A stretch of 20,804 nt of DNA, from IMG/VR virus record IMGVR_UViG_3300035183_000942, positions 1 through 20,804 of that record, one strand, 5' to 3'. The notes below the pieces were generated by a model. The model saw only the letters and a list, made by a program, of their open reading frames with translations. It was not told the DNA's origin and did no database searches. Shown here piece by piece: positions 8,082 through 15,326 of this stretch. This stretch comes from a virus. The first letter of the stretch is position 1. Each line of letters starts with the position of its first letter. The translations under genes were made by a program, and so were the position numbers.

Positions 8082-8135
8082 GGTGGGGGCGTCCTCCGTC
8101 GGTTACGGGTCTCGTGTCCGGGTCAGGGCCTGCCG

Positions 8136-8201
8136 GGACCTGTGCTGGCCCACCATGCGTGCCGCGGCCCCAACCCCGTTCCGCGGCCCCTGCACAGGTC
8201 C
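8136..8201. repeat. Inverted repeat between scaffold and capsid genes
   Basis: GGACCTGTGC (8136-8145) and GCACAGGTCC (8192-8201) are perfect 10-bp inverted repeats. Between them are two CCGCGGCCCC copies (8163-8172 and 8181-8190), whose CCGCGG cores can pair with each other. The result is a two-tier stem in the only sizeable gap (130 bp) of the late operon. It may act as an RNA processing or attenuation site setting the ratio of scaffold to capsid, or as a binding site. No T-tract is seen on either strand. Confidence 0.6.
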
Positions 8202-8211
8202 GTCCATCCGC

Positions 8212-8823
8212 TCAGAAGGTCACGCGGCCCAGGGCGCGGGCCAGGTCGTCCGTCGACATGGTCCGCGCGAGCTCCGCGGTCAGGGCGGGGCCCCCGCGAC
8301 TCCCGCCGGCGCCCGGCCCGACCACGGCCGCGTCCTGCGCCTGCTTGGCCCGGGCCGCGTCCGCATCGGCCATCCGCTGGCGGAAGTAGTCGAAGTGGGC
8401 TCCGCGGTACAGGTGCCACAACGTCTCGCGCGTGGTCGGTCGTCCGTTCGCCAGCGTGTCCTGGAACATCTGCTCCAGGTGCGGCGCGAACTCACGCGCC
8501 TCCGGGTGCTGCAAGTAGAACCGCGCCATGTCCTCGGCGGCCTCGGCCCGCAACGTGGCCGCCTGCAGCGCCGGCTCCAGGTAGGGACGAATGGCCTGGT
8601 AGACCGGGTCCGGCGGCTGTTGGGCCTGCGACGGGGCCTGCGTGGCCTGGCGGATGGCCTCGCGCTGCCGGGCCATCTCCTGCATCGCGGCCTGGCGCTC
8701 CTGCGCCATCACCTGGCTCACCGCTTCGGTCATCACGGACTTGAGCGCGTCGGCGTCGAACTCGAGCACCTGCGCCTCCGGCGCCGGGTCCGGCGTCGGG
8801 GCCGTGGGCGTGGCCGTGTCCAT
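8212..8823 (-). CDS. Probable scaffolding protein, 203 aa
   Basis: The composition and position are those of a phage head scaffold. The gene lies directly upstream of the capsid gene. The protein is mostly helical, acidic at the N-terminus (TPDPAPEAQVLEFDADALKSVM, spanning about residues 10-31), then Gln/Ala/Glu/Arg-rich (about 32-70, MAQERQAAMQEMARQREAIRQ). It continues with HPEAREFAPHLEQMFQD (about 109-125) and ends in a basic tail (RTMSTDDLARALGRVTF), as capsid-binding tails of scaffolds often do. There is no catalytic motif and no protease signature. The ATG at 8823 lies 8 nt from a GGAGG that overlaps the TAG stop of the preceding gene (TAGGAGG). Direct similarity to a named scaffold is not claimed. 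Confidence 0.75.
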   Translation of the reverse strand: MDTATPTAPTPDPAPEAQVLEFDADALKSVMTEAVSQVMAQERQAAMQEMARQREAIRQATQAPSQAQQPPDPVYQAIRPYLEPALQAATLRAEAAEDMARFYLQHPEAREFAPHLEQMFQDTLANGRPTTRETLWHLYRGAHFDYFRQRMADADAARAKQAQDAAVVGPGAGGSRGGPALTAELARTMSTDDLARALGRVTF

Positions 8824-8835
8824 CGATGCGTCCTC

Positions 8836-9018
8836 CTACGACTGGCGACGGAGGCGCCGCAGGGTCAGCGCCAGTCGAGCCCGACGGCCCAGCACGCCGG
8901 GCGCCGACGCGGCCCTCTGCAGGGTCTCCGACGGAATGGGACGGTCCGGCGGCACCCCCAGCTGGCGGTGCAACGCCCCCGGCTTCGTGATCGCGGCCTG
9001 AATCCAGCGCTTCGCCAT
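8836..9018 (-). CDS. Small basic protein, 60 aa, phage-type, unknown function
   Basis: The protein is short, very basic and well bounded: MAKRWIQAAITKPGALHRQLGVPPDRPIPSETL and so on, ending in a run rich in Arg and Leu (ARLALTLRRLRRQS). The pattern 'xWIxxAIxKPGALHxQLGVPxxxxIP...RARLAxTLRxL' is one I recognise as recurring in small proteins of phage head modules, without a known role. The positive charge suggests contact with DNA or the acidic scaffold. The ATG at 9018 lies 7 nt past the stop of the previous gene with no clear ribosome binding site, so expression probably depends on coupling. Confidence 0.75.
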   Translation of the reverse strand: MAKRWIQAAITKPGALHRQLGVPPDRPIPSETLQRAASAPGVLGRRARLALTLRRLRRQS

Positions 9019-9025
9019 GGCCGGG

Positions 9026-9400
9026 TCACAACCAGGCCTGACCGCCCGCGGGCGGCAGGCTCATGGGCCGGTCTTGCCATGTGCCGGGCGGCAGGCTCGC
9101 GGGCGGCAGGCTCATGGGCCGGTCCTGCCACCCGCCGCCGCCGGGGGGCGCCGCCGGGGGGCGCACCGCGAGCAGCCCTGGCGGACGGGCGAACGCGATC
9201 CGGAGCGGAGGGCCCACCGTGAGACCGCCGCCAGGCGCCGAGAACACGGGCGGCCAGCGGCGCGGAGAGCCACCCAGCGCCGCCTCGGCGGTCGAGCCGA
9301 CGGGAGCCGCTACGGGACTGGGCAGACTCCGGTGGCCCCCCTGACGCGGCGGGGGCTTCAGGGCTCTGGGGCCAGGGATCGCACCAGGTTGCCACAGCAT
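9026..9400 (-). CDS. Proline/glycine-rich low-complexity protein with repeats, 124 aa
   Basis: No family is recognised. The protein is dominated by Pro, Gly, Arg and Ala and is probably disordered. The C-terminus carries two copies of WQDRPMSLPPA, 17 residues apart, from a 32-bp DNA repeat. The start is supported by a strong ribosome binding site: GGAGGAGG, with the TGA of the upstream gene just after it, 8 nt before the ATG at 9400. A longer upstream frame exists but would overlap the preceding gene heavily and lacks this signal. Placement among head genes suggests a virion or assembly role. The good start signal is the main reason to call it a gene rather than spacer. Confidence 0.6.
   Translation of the reverse strand: MLWQPGAIPGPRALKPPPRQGGHRSLPSPVAAPVGSTAEAALGGSPRRWPPVFSAPGGGLTVGPPLRIAFARPPGLLAVRPPAAPPGGGGWQDRPMSLPPASLPPGTWQDRPMSLPPAGGQAWL
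9048..9130. repeat. 32-bp direct repeat pair, 51-bp period
   Basis: Copies at 9048-9079 and 9099-9130 differ at one base. A partial third copy of the GGGCGGCAGGCTC part lies between them. The 51-bp period keeps the reading frame of the Pro-rich gene and creates its two WQDRPMSLPPA units. Confidence 0.8.
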
Positions 9401-9404
9401 GGGA

Positions 9405-9668
9405 TCATCCTCCTCCGACAGGCGCCACCAGGGCGCGCAGCTGTTCCGGGAGATCGCGGACCTCCTTGAGGGCCCGGGCGCGGCCTTGGAGCAGTCGAAT
9501 CTGGTCGGGGTCCTGGGCGGCCACCAGTGCCGCCACGGTGGCCTGGTAGCGCTCATCGAGCACCGCGCGCACCTCGGGCCACAAGTGCCCCAGCTGCTCG
9601 ACGGTCACCCGCCGCACCGGTGGGGCAGTCAGGCCGTCCGCGAGGTCCACGGTCCCGCCGGAGGGCAT
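9405..9668 (-). CDS. Small helical head-module protein, 87 aa, unknown function
   Basis: After a short N-terminal tail (MPSGGTVDLADGLTAPP) the protein is nearly all helix. It has VTVEQLGHLWPEVRAVLDERYQATVAALVAAQD (about 20-52) and then IRLLQGRARALKEVRDLPEQLRAL. The QGRxRALKEVxDLPE ending resembles small proteins near phage portal and connector genes, but no function is known to me. The ATG at 9668 overlaps the preceding stop as TGATG, which argues for translational coupling to the beta-rich protein upstream. The stop lies between the ribosome binding site and the start of the Pro-rich gene. Confidence 0.75.
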   Translation of the reverse strand: MPSGGTVDLADGLTAPPVRRVTVEQLGHLWPEVRAVLDERYQATVAALVAAQDPDQIRLLQGRARALKEVRDLPEQLRALVAPVGGG

Positions 9669-10018
9669 CACGCCTTCAGGACCAGGAAGCCCACGCGCAG
9701 GGTGCCGTTCAGGGCCGCCGACGCATGGACGTTGCGGATGACGATGGTCACGGCGCCGGCGGCCGGCGTCGCCGTGCGGATCATCGGCGCCCCGGCGCTG
9801 TTCGTCCCGTTGGCGAGCGTCACCAGCACGGCGTCGTTGGCCCCGACGCAGGCGTTGGTCAGCGTCAGGGTGGCCTCCGCGCCGGCCGCGGTCGTCAGCG
9901 CGTCCGTGGTGATGACCCCGGCCACGGCGTCCAGGGTCGCAGCGCCGCCCGAGGCCGTCGCCGTGTTCGCGGCGGTGATCTTCGCGCCAGCGGGCCACGA
10001 GAGCCGTAGATCGTGCAC
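9668..10018 (-). CDS. Small beta-rich structural protein (possible head decoration), 116 aa
   Basis: The protein alternates short strands rich in Ala/Thr/Val with turns. Segments include GAKITAANTATASGGAATLDAVAGVITTDALTTAAGAEATLTLTN (about 11-55), VLVTLANGTNSAG, and GAVTIVIRNVHASAALNGTLRVGFLVLK. The pattern 'AGVITTxALTTAAGAxxTLTLTN...VxVxNxHASxALNGTLxVxFxVxKA' is one I recognise from small phage structural proteins, often near capsid genes. A decoration or fibre-associated role is plausible but unproven. The start is GTG at 10018, 5 nt from AGGAGG. The TAG stop of the portal gene is part of that signal (TAGGAGG). Confidence 0.75.
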   Translation of the reverse strand: MHDLRLSWPAGAKITAANTATASGGAATLDAVAGVITTDALTTAAGAEATLTLTNACVGANDAVLVTLANGTNSAGAPMIRTATPAAGAVTIVIRNVHASAALNGTLRVGFLVLKA

Positions 10019-10027
10019 AGTCGCCTC

Positions 10028-11878
10028 CTATCCGGCTCGCAAGCCCGCGAGCCCTGCCGGGACCTGCCCCTCGGCGAAGCCCCGGGCCACTTGACGCTCG
10101 GCTTGTTCTGGCGTGGCCGCCATCACGGCCCCGGCCATCGGGCCGCCGGGGGCCACGGGGCCTGCCGCGGGCGGCGCCGCGGGCACGGCCCCGGGCGGGG
10201 GCCCCGGAGCCACGCGACGGATGATCTTGTCGGCCATGCGACCGCCGACCGTGTCGCGCCACAGGTGCTTGCCCAACAGCCCGAAGTCGATGTCCCACCC
10301 CTGCCGGACCATGGGCTCGTACAGCCGGCCCAGCACGTTGAGCACGGTCAGCTCCTGCTGGGCGCGCAGCCGGACGTCCTGCGACTGGAGCGAGCCGATC
10401 CACCGGAACTGCATGGGCGCCATGAGCTCCTGCGCCGTGATGCGCGTCCGGGCCACGGCCTCGGACCCCGGAATCACGATGACCTGCTGGGGCGGGACGA
10501 ACCGCAGCGTGAGCGTGTAGCAGTCCATCAACAACGGCGTCAACAGCTCGTCCTCGATCGTCTCGGCCACGTCCTTGATGTCCGCCATGGAGAGGCCGAT
10601 CAAGGACGACACCGCGAACCCCGCCCGGGGCATGCCGCGCGTGGGCTGCCCTTCGGCCAGCGGGTTGGACCCGCTGAACGAGTCGATGAAGCCGAGCGTC
10701 ATCTGGATGCCCTGGAACCCGGCCGACAGGGTGTTGGGCGGCTCCATCCACTTGACGCCAGCAGGGTCCCCCAACCACTTGGCCCGAGGGCGGAACACGA
10801 ACGTGTCGGCCCGAGCCACCAGGTCCGGGTTGACCACGGCCGGCGGGTTCAGCGCCGTGGCCTGGCCCTCCAGGGTCATGTTGACCTCGTCGTTCAGGAG
10901 CACGTTCAGCGGCTCCAGGTCGGACGCCATCGACGAGGTGTAGTGCTCGCCCGGCAGCTGGCGCGCCAGAGCCATCCGGTAGGGGGGCACCGGGAACTGG
11001 GCGAAGCGGACGCGGACCACGCGCGGCCCGCCGGCCACGTTCCACACCACCCACGCCTGCACCCACCGGGCCTCTCGGCGGAACCACAGCTCCGTGAGCG
11101 AGACGAAGGCCACGGAGGGCGTGGGCGGAGCCTGGCCCTCGGCGGGGGGGCCACTCTGCGCATCGGTGGGCACCGAGAAGCCCGACTGCTGCAGCCGGCG
11201 CACGTAGTACGTGGGCCACTCCGGCGTCGTCAGCTCCCGGCGATCGAGCGGATCCGCCACGCCGCTGGCCGCGTGCGCCCGGTAGCGCTCCCACGGCATC
11301 AGCGTGTGCTCGAAGATCAGCTCGGCGTCCTCCAGCGCCGTGACCGTCTCGGGCCACACGTACAAGGCGAAGGGGTCCACCACCCACGCCATGGGCCAGA
11401 CCCACGTGCCGCGGTCGTTGTGCTGCACATCCAGACCGGTCTTGACGATGGCCCGCTGGAAGAGCAGGAAGCAGCGCACGGCCTGCTTGACCAGAGACCG
11501 CGCCCGAATCCGCGTGGTCAACAGCCACGTCAGGTACCCCTGCCAGGCCGCGGCCTGCGTGGCCAGCCCGTCCTCGTCCGCCGAGTCGGACATGGGCTGG
11601 ACGTCGAAGAAGGCCGTGGACGGGAAGAGCATCTGCACGGTGCGCGTGACGAACCGCTCGACGGCGCGGCGCAGGGCCGGGATGTAGTGGTTGAACCACT
11701 CGCCGCGGAACCCCGGACGGGTGTGCTCGGCCTTCCAGGCCGCCAGGGCCCGGAGCCACACCTCTTCGAGCGGGCGGCGCCGCTGCTCGATGGAGCGGAT
11801 CAACGGCGCGTAGGTCGTGCGGATCTCCTCGCGGAGCGCCGCATCGCCCGTCTGATCCGGCAGCAGGTCCTGAGCCAT
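10028..11878 (-). CDS. Portal protein (head-tail connector), 616 aa
   Basis: Portal rings form the DNA entry vertex of the head and dock the terminase. The length, the place right after TerL and several features fit a podovirus portal. The N-terminal helices contain RPLEEVWLRALAAW and WFNHYIPALRRAVERFVTRTVQMLFPSTAFFDVQP. A mid-protein WRGxx-free segment ends in PPYRMALARQLPGEHYTSSMASDLEPLNVLLNDEVNMTLEGQATALNPPAVV, of the kind found in the clip/wing region. The C-terminal part has LKAQQ-like helices (VRLRAQQELTVLNVLGRLYEP). The last about 60 residues are Pro/Ala/Gly-rich and probably disordered. The ATG at 11878 lies 5 nt past the TerL stop, with GGTGAG upstream. The family assignment is from pattern recognition, not alignment. 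Confidence 0.85.
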   Translation of the reverse strand: MAQDLLPDQTGDAALREEIRTTYAPLIRSIEQRRRPLEEVWLRALAAWKAEHTRPGFRGEWFNHYIPALRRAVERFVTRTVQMLFPSTAFFDVQPMSDSADEDGLATQAAAWQGYLTWLLTTRIRARSLVKQAVRCFLLFQRAIVKTGLDVQHNDRGTWVWPMAWVVDPFALYVWPETVTALEDAELIFEHTLMPWERYRAHAASGVADPLDRRELTTPEWPTYYVRRLQQSGFSVPTDAQSGPPAEGQAPPTPSVAFVSLTELWFRREARWVQAWVVWNVAGGPRVVRVRFAQFPVPPYRMALARQLPGEHYTSSMASDLEPLNVLLNDEVNMTLEGQATALNPPAVVNPDLVARADTFVFRPRAKWLGDPAGVKWMEPPNTLSAGFQGIQMTLGFIDSFSGSNPLAEGQPTRGMPRAGFAVSSLIGLSMADIKDVAETIEDELLTPLLMDCYTLTLRFVPPQQVIVIPGSEAVARTRITAQELMAPMQFRWIGSLQSQDVRLRAQQELTVLNVLGRLYEPMVRQGWDIDFGLLGKHLWRDTVGGRMADKIIRRVAPGPPPGAVPAAPPAAGPVAPGGPMAGAVMAATPEQAERQVARGFAEGQVPAGLAGLRAG

Positions 11879-11883
11879 GGCGC

Positions 11884-13434
11884 TCACCGTCGGACCTGGT
11901 AGGTGTCCAGCCAGGGAGCCAGCTGGCGCTGCTCGTCCAGGGTCAGCCCGCGCTCCGGGCCGGTCATCCACGACCACGGCGGCCCGTCGAGCGTGGACCC
12001 GTGGCCGTTGGACGCCATGAGCGTGTCCAGCACGCGCGGGTCCGCCCGGAGCAGGCGATAGTAGTTCTCGCCGGCATACCGCACGGTGTCCGCGAGGTTG
12101 TCGTAGAAGCCGTCCTTCACCGGCTTCTCCCGAGTCACGGGGGCGCCGGGCTTGGCGGCAGGGTAGTGGTAGCCGCCGCTGAACATGTCCAGGGTGTGGC
12201 GACACGCGCGATGCACCTGCAGGACCGGCTTGCCGCAGCGGCAGCGGGTCCGCAGAGCGTCGCGGACCAGCGCGAGCCCCGGGTCCACGTTGGGCAGGTG
12301 GCGGTACTTGAAGCGGAGGGAGAACGGCGGCCGGCTCAACCGGGTGATCGGGCCGGGGCCGTGCTCGCCCACCGCCGCGCCGGCCCGGTCCCCGCAGTCG
12401 GTGTACAGGCTCCGGGGGTGGTCGGGAAACCGCGCCGCAGAGGCGTCGCCGACGACGATCGTCGCGAGCTGCTCCGACTCCAGCTGGCGGCCCACGAACT
12501 CGTGCTGAATCCACCAGTGGAGACCCTGGGCCTTGCAGCGGGGGAACTGGTGCCACGTGACGGCCGGAGCGTGGTAGCCGAAGTCCCACGCTCGGACCAC
12601 CGTGATGGGGAGCACGGGGAGGTCCGCCGTGTGGACGGCCGGGGCGAAGGGCGGCGCGTAGACGGGCTGGCCCTCGTAGCTGAAGCCGTACTCCCCCTCC
12701 ACGATGCGGCGCACTTCCGACGGGGGATTGACGCCCACCAGGTCCGCCACGTAGGACGGCGGGAGGAACGGGTTCTCCCGCGTCGAGACTCGGATGAGCC
12801 GATAGCTGGTCGTCACCGGGTCGGGCGTGGCCTCCGTCCGGGTGAGGGTGCCGGGCGTCAGACCGAAGACCTCCGCGATCCAGTGATGCTGGTGCGGGGG
12901 GTTGGTCGCCAGGAAGCCCCGCAGCCACCGGCTCGCCTGGGGCAGACGCAGGCGGCCCTGGAGCGCCACCCAGGTCTGACGCGGCTCCTCGGCCGCCTCG
13001 TCCATGAAGAACCAGCCGTACTCGGGACCGAGGAAGCGCCCGAGGTCCCGCCCGGACTCCCGGAAGTGAATCTCGGCCAGGTTGGGCAGCACGACCACGT
13101 TCGGCCAGCCGTCCCGGGACTCCCGCGTCTCGAAGGGCACGCCGGCTCGCTGGAGGGTCTCCAGGAAGACCCGCTGGGTGGAGTCGCGGAGCTTGGGGTA
13201 GCTGCGACGGATCACGAGGCCCCGGTTCCCCGGCACCTGGAGGGAGAGCACCACGCCGAGGACCGCACACGGCAGCGTCTTGCCCGCCCCGTAGCCGCCG
13301 ACGAGCGCCACGTACTTCTCGGTCGCCTCCAGGAGGGCGCGCTGATGGGGCAACAGGTCCGCGTGGGGCGTGCCCGCCCGGGCACACTCGGCGCGCGTGC
13401 AGGCCGGGAAGAAGCCCTCGATCGACGCGACCAC
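11884..13434 (-). CDS. terL: Terminase large subunit (packaging ATPase/nuclease)
   Basis: TerL cuts concatemeric DNA and pumps it into the prohead. The 516-aa protein has all key elements. The Walker A motif is GGYGAGKT (46-53) and the Walker B motif is GWFFMDEAAEE (140-150, with the catalytic DE). The coupling motif is ATNPP (176-180). The RNase H-like nuclease has acidic residues in AWDFGY (D284), YTDCGD (D346) and KDGFYDNLADTVRY (D441/D445/D449). A CxCGK...H pattern (about 398-412: CRCGKPVLQVHRACRH) could bind a metal and looks like an insertion. The start is GTG at 13434, directly adjacent to the TGA of the previous gene (TGAGTG). Confidence 0.95.
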   Translation of the reverse strand: MVASIEGFFPACTRAECARAGTPHADLLPHQRALLEATEKYVALVGGYGAGKTLPCAVLGVVLSLQVPGNRGLVIRRSYPKLRDSTQRVFLETLQRAGVPFETRESRDGWPNVVVLPNLAEIHFRESGRDLGRFLGPEYGWFFMDEAAEEPRQTWVALQGRLRLPQASRWLRGFLATNPPHQHHWIAEVFGLTPGTLTRTEATPDPVTTSYRLIRVSTRENPFLPPSYVADLVGVNPPSEVRRIVEGEYGFSYEGQPVYAPPFAPAVHTADLPVLPITVVRAWDFGYHAPAVTWHQFPRCKAQGLHWWIQHEFVGRQLESEQLATIVVGDASAARFPDHPRSLYTDCGDRAGAAVGEHGPGPITRLSRPPFSLRFKYRHLPNVDPGLALVRDALRTRCRCGKPVLQVHRACRHTLDMFSGGYHYPAAKPGAPVTREKPVKDGFYDNLADTVRYAGENYYRLLRADPRVLDTLMASNGHGSTLDGPPWSWMTGPERGLTLDEQRQLAPWLDTYQVRR

Positions 13435-13698
13435 TCACGCCTCCCCAGGGTCGGGAGACGGCCCGCCCGACTGCGTCATCTGCACCAAGAGGTCCGCGGG
13501 CAGGGGGACCGACCGCGGCGTCTTGGGCGTCCGCGCCGCCAGCCACTGCGCCGTCCGCATCACCGTGCTCGTGTCGAGCACGATCGGCGTCGGCACGCCC
13601 TCCAGGGCAATCCGCCCCGTGGTCACGGCCTGCTCGATCAACTGCCAGGCCCGGCGGGTCAGGGCCTCGTGCCGCTCCGCGTCCTCGCTCCGGATCAT
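13435..13698 (-). CDS. Probable terminase small subunit, 87 aa
   Basis: The gene directly precedes terL and abuts it without a gap, the usual place of the DNA-recognising small subunit. The protein has helical segments (AERHEALTRRAWQLIEQAVTTG and TSTVMRTAQWLAAR) but is shorter than most small terminases. I see no clear helix-turn-helix, so the name rests on context. The ATG at 13698 has GAGG 5 nt upstream. Oddly, the frame stays open for another 66 codons upstream, up to the TGA of the holin-like gene, reading as a disordered Ala/Gly/Ser/Asp/Pro segment with no ATG, GTG, TTG or CTG. The protein could therefore be longer through an unusual start or stop-codon readthrough. Confidence 0.6.
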   Translation of the reverse strand: MIRSEDAERHEALTRRAWQLIEQAVTTGRIALEGVPTPIVLDTSTVMRTAQWLAARTPKTPRSVPLPADLLVQMTQSGGPSPDPGEA

Positions 13699-13896
13699 GA
13701 GGGCCTCGGCGGCCGGGGCCCCTTGGGCCGAGGCACCACCCGAGCCGGCACCCGACGGGACGGACTCGTCGGCGGCCGCAGGGACGGCCCCGCCGGCGGA
13801 CGCGGGGCGATCCGCAGAATCAGCACGTGGAGACTCGGAGTCCGACGGGTCATCGACGCCCTCCGCCGAGCCTCCCCCTCGACCCGACGCGCCCCG

Positions 13897-14082
13897 TCAC
13901 TCGATCGGCTGCCGCGTGACCCACCGCAGCACGACGTTCGCCACCCCGAGCAGCGCCGGAGCCAGGTACAGCGTGACCCCGTCCCGCGTGAACCCGGCCT
14001 GCGCCCACGCCCCCAGGGCCGTCACGACCGCGCCCACGTTGGTCCAGACCGTCTTGCTCTGATACCAGCGCTTGGCGTCCAT
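13897..14082 (-). CDS. Small two-helix membrane protein, holin-like, 61 aa
   Basis: The N-terminus MDAKRWYQSKTVWTNVGAVV is a form I recognise from small phage membrane proteins often annotated as holin-like. Two hydrophobic segments follow (about 14-30 and 37-54) separated by a short charged turn (FTRDG), with a basic/polar C-terminus (RWVTRQPIE). This is a small class II holin-type topology; lysis function is not shown. The ATG at 14082 is preferred because GGGGAGG sits 6 nt upstream. A GTG at 14088 would overlap that signal. It is the first gene of the leftward operon, and its TGA is followed in frame by a long open stretch leading into the terminase gene. Confidence 0.7.
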   Translation of the reverse strand: MDAKRWYQSKTVWTNVGAVVTALGAWAQAGFTRDGVTLYLAPALLGVANVVLRWVTRQPIE

Positions 14083-14123
14083 GGCCACCCTCCCCGGGGC
14101 CCCCAGGCCCGCTCGGCGTCAGA

Positions 14124-14150
14124 CTCGTACAGCTCGCCGCCATGGGTCAA
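14124..14150 (-). promoter_or_regulatory. Weak candidate promoter for the leftward late operon
   Basis: Read on the minus strand, TTGACC (14150-14145) and TACGAG (14129-14124) are separated by 15 bp, about 40 bp before the first gene of the late operon. Only the -35 box is good and the spacing is short. A phage-encoded polymerase or an activator may be needed instead. Confidence 0.2.
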
Positions 14151-14179
14151 GCAGAAAGTGACCGGCAGGGGACCCGGGC

Positions 14180-14240
14180 AGACGCGCGGAGGGCGCCGAG
14201 AGGACACGCGGGGCCTCGGGAGGACGCGCGGGGGGACCGG
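14180..14240. repeat. Three tandem units of about 20 bp
   Basis: Units at 14180-14200, 14201-14220 and 14221-14240 share an AGGACRCGCGGGG core (AGACGCGCGGAGGG in the first). They lie about 100 bp upstream of the first late gene. Confidence 0.6.
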
Positions 14241-14300
14241 CCGGGCCCTTCCGCCGGGGCCTGGGCCCCGGGGGTCCCAGCAACCGGGCAGCCCCCCCGC

Positions 14301-14348
14301 TTGTGAACGTGCTCACATTCACAGCCTTGTGAACGTGTTCACATTCAC
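14301..14348. promoter_or_regulatory. Two direct copies of a TGTGA-N6-TCACA palindrome
   Basis: Two 22-bp copies, starting at 14301 and 14327 (26-bp period), differ at one base. Each contains an exact TGTGA-N6-TCACA (14302-14317 and 14328-14343), the consensus form of CRP/Vfr-type sites, followed by TTCAC. The second has the fuller symmetry TGTGAA/TTCACA. They lie upstream of the leftward operon and are probably operators for a host CRP-family regulator or a phage repressor with similar specificity. Confidence 0.65.
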
Positions 14349-14364
14349 GAGCGACCCCCAACAT

Positions 14365-14660
14365 CTTGTGGTCCGGCCGCCAGCCACCACAACCGGTGGT
14401 GGTCGAGGCGCCGATGGGCCCAAGCCCTTGTGGCCCCACCCGTTGTGGTCCCGGGAGGCGGTGACCACAACCCGTGGTGGTCCAACCCCTAGGGGTCCGG
14501 CGGGCTGGTTGCCCCTACCCCTGGTGGCCCAGCGGCTGTGGGGCTCGAGCCCTGGTGGGCTACGGGCCGGCGACCCCAACCCCTGGTGGCCCAATCCCTC
14601 GCGGCCCCATCCCTGGTGGTCCGGCGGCCGCATGACCCCTACCCGTTGTGGTCCGGCGCC
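14365..14660. repeat. Degenerate GTGG-rich repeat block with internal inverted repeats
   Basis: At least eight imperfect units share a core such as CCCTGGTGGCCC, CCGTTGTGGTCC or CCCGTGGTGGTCC, spaced about 23-45 bp apart. Several are inverted repeats themselves, for example CCACCAC and GTGGTGG flanking AACCG (around 14384-14402), and GACCAC/GTGGTC (around 14463-14482). The translations are repetitive Gly/Trp/Pro strings, so this is not coding. Confidence 0.6.
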
Positions 14661-14990
14661 GCTGGCGGCTCGAGGCGAGGCCCGGCGCCGGCCGCCCTGG
14701 CGTCCCAGCCCTGGCCATGGGCGCCGTGGGGCGCGGGCTGAGCGCCCTGCCGCCCTGCCGCCGCCGTGCCGGCCCGCGTGCGGGCCCGGGGCCGGGCCGT
14801 GGGCTGTGGCTCGGGCCCAGCCACCTCGGGCTCGGGTAGGCGCGGGCCCGGGCCTCGGGCCTCGGGCTCGGAGCCTGACTAGGGCGGAGTCGGCACCGTG
14901 AGGCGCGCGGGGCCGAGCGCTCCCTTCCTTTCTTCTAAGAGGGGGAGGCGCGGCGCGCGGCGCCCGGCCCGGAGCCCGGCGCGCGAGCGG

Positions 14991-15110
14991 CTCGAGGCGC
15001 CCGGCGGGGCCTGACCCCTCGAGGCTGCGACTCGAGGCCGGCGCCGTCGAGGCCTCGAGCCCGGACGCGCCGCCGGCCGGAGTCCGCGGCCGAGGCCCGG
15101 CGCCGGGCTC
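14991..15110. repeat. CTCGAG cluster and GC-rich inverted repeat
   Basis: CTCGAG occurs at 14991, 15018, 15031 and 15054 (also at 14544 and 14669), mostly as CTCGAGGC. GAGCCCGG (15057-15064) and CCGGGCTC (15103-15110) form an 8-bp inverted repeat that extends by three pairs past a bulged A. The function is unknown. Confidence 0.5.
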
Positions 15111-15326
15111 GGTAGTCCCTCGATGCGGCAGCAGGCTCCGCCGGCCCGGATGCCCGGCCCGAGCCCAGGCGTCCGCGAACCGGGCCCGTCCCGTCCGCGA
15201 GCCGGCGACGTCGCGGCCGAGGGGCCAGGCGCCCGAGGGAGCCGCCGGACGGCTCGCGGGCCCGCTGGCGCCGGCTGCCGTGCCCTGTGCCGTGAGTGGC
15301 CAGGTGGCGTGTCACGCCCCGTAGCG

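Noticed and set aside
14022-14207. Minus-strand frame with a protein-like stretch (TFCLTHGGELYESDAERAWG)
   Set aside because: It overlaps the start of the holin-like gene by 61 bp, has no good ribosome binding site, and the rest is low complexity. The stretch is protein-like enough to recheck against databases, but I do not call it.
14261-14280. CTGGGCCCC/GGGTCCCAG hairpin as a terminator
   Set aside because: It is imperfect (one mismatch), has no T-run and lies upstream of the late operon in its direction of transcription, so there is no gene for it to terminate.
12001-14901. Very long open frame on the plus strand (about 966 codons) opposite terL
   Set aside because: It translates to Arg/Gly/Pro-rich noise antisense to a gene with complete terminase motifs. 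It is a product of high GC, as are similar plus-strand frames at 6690-8744 and 10013-11902.
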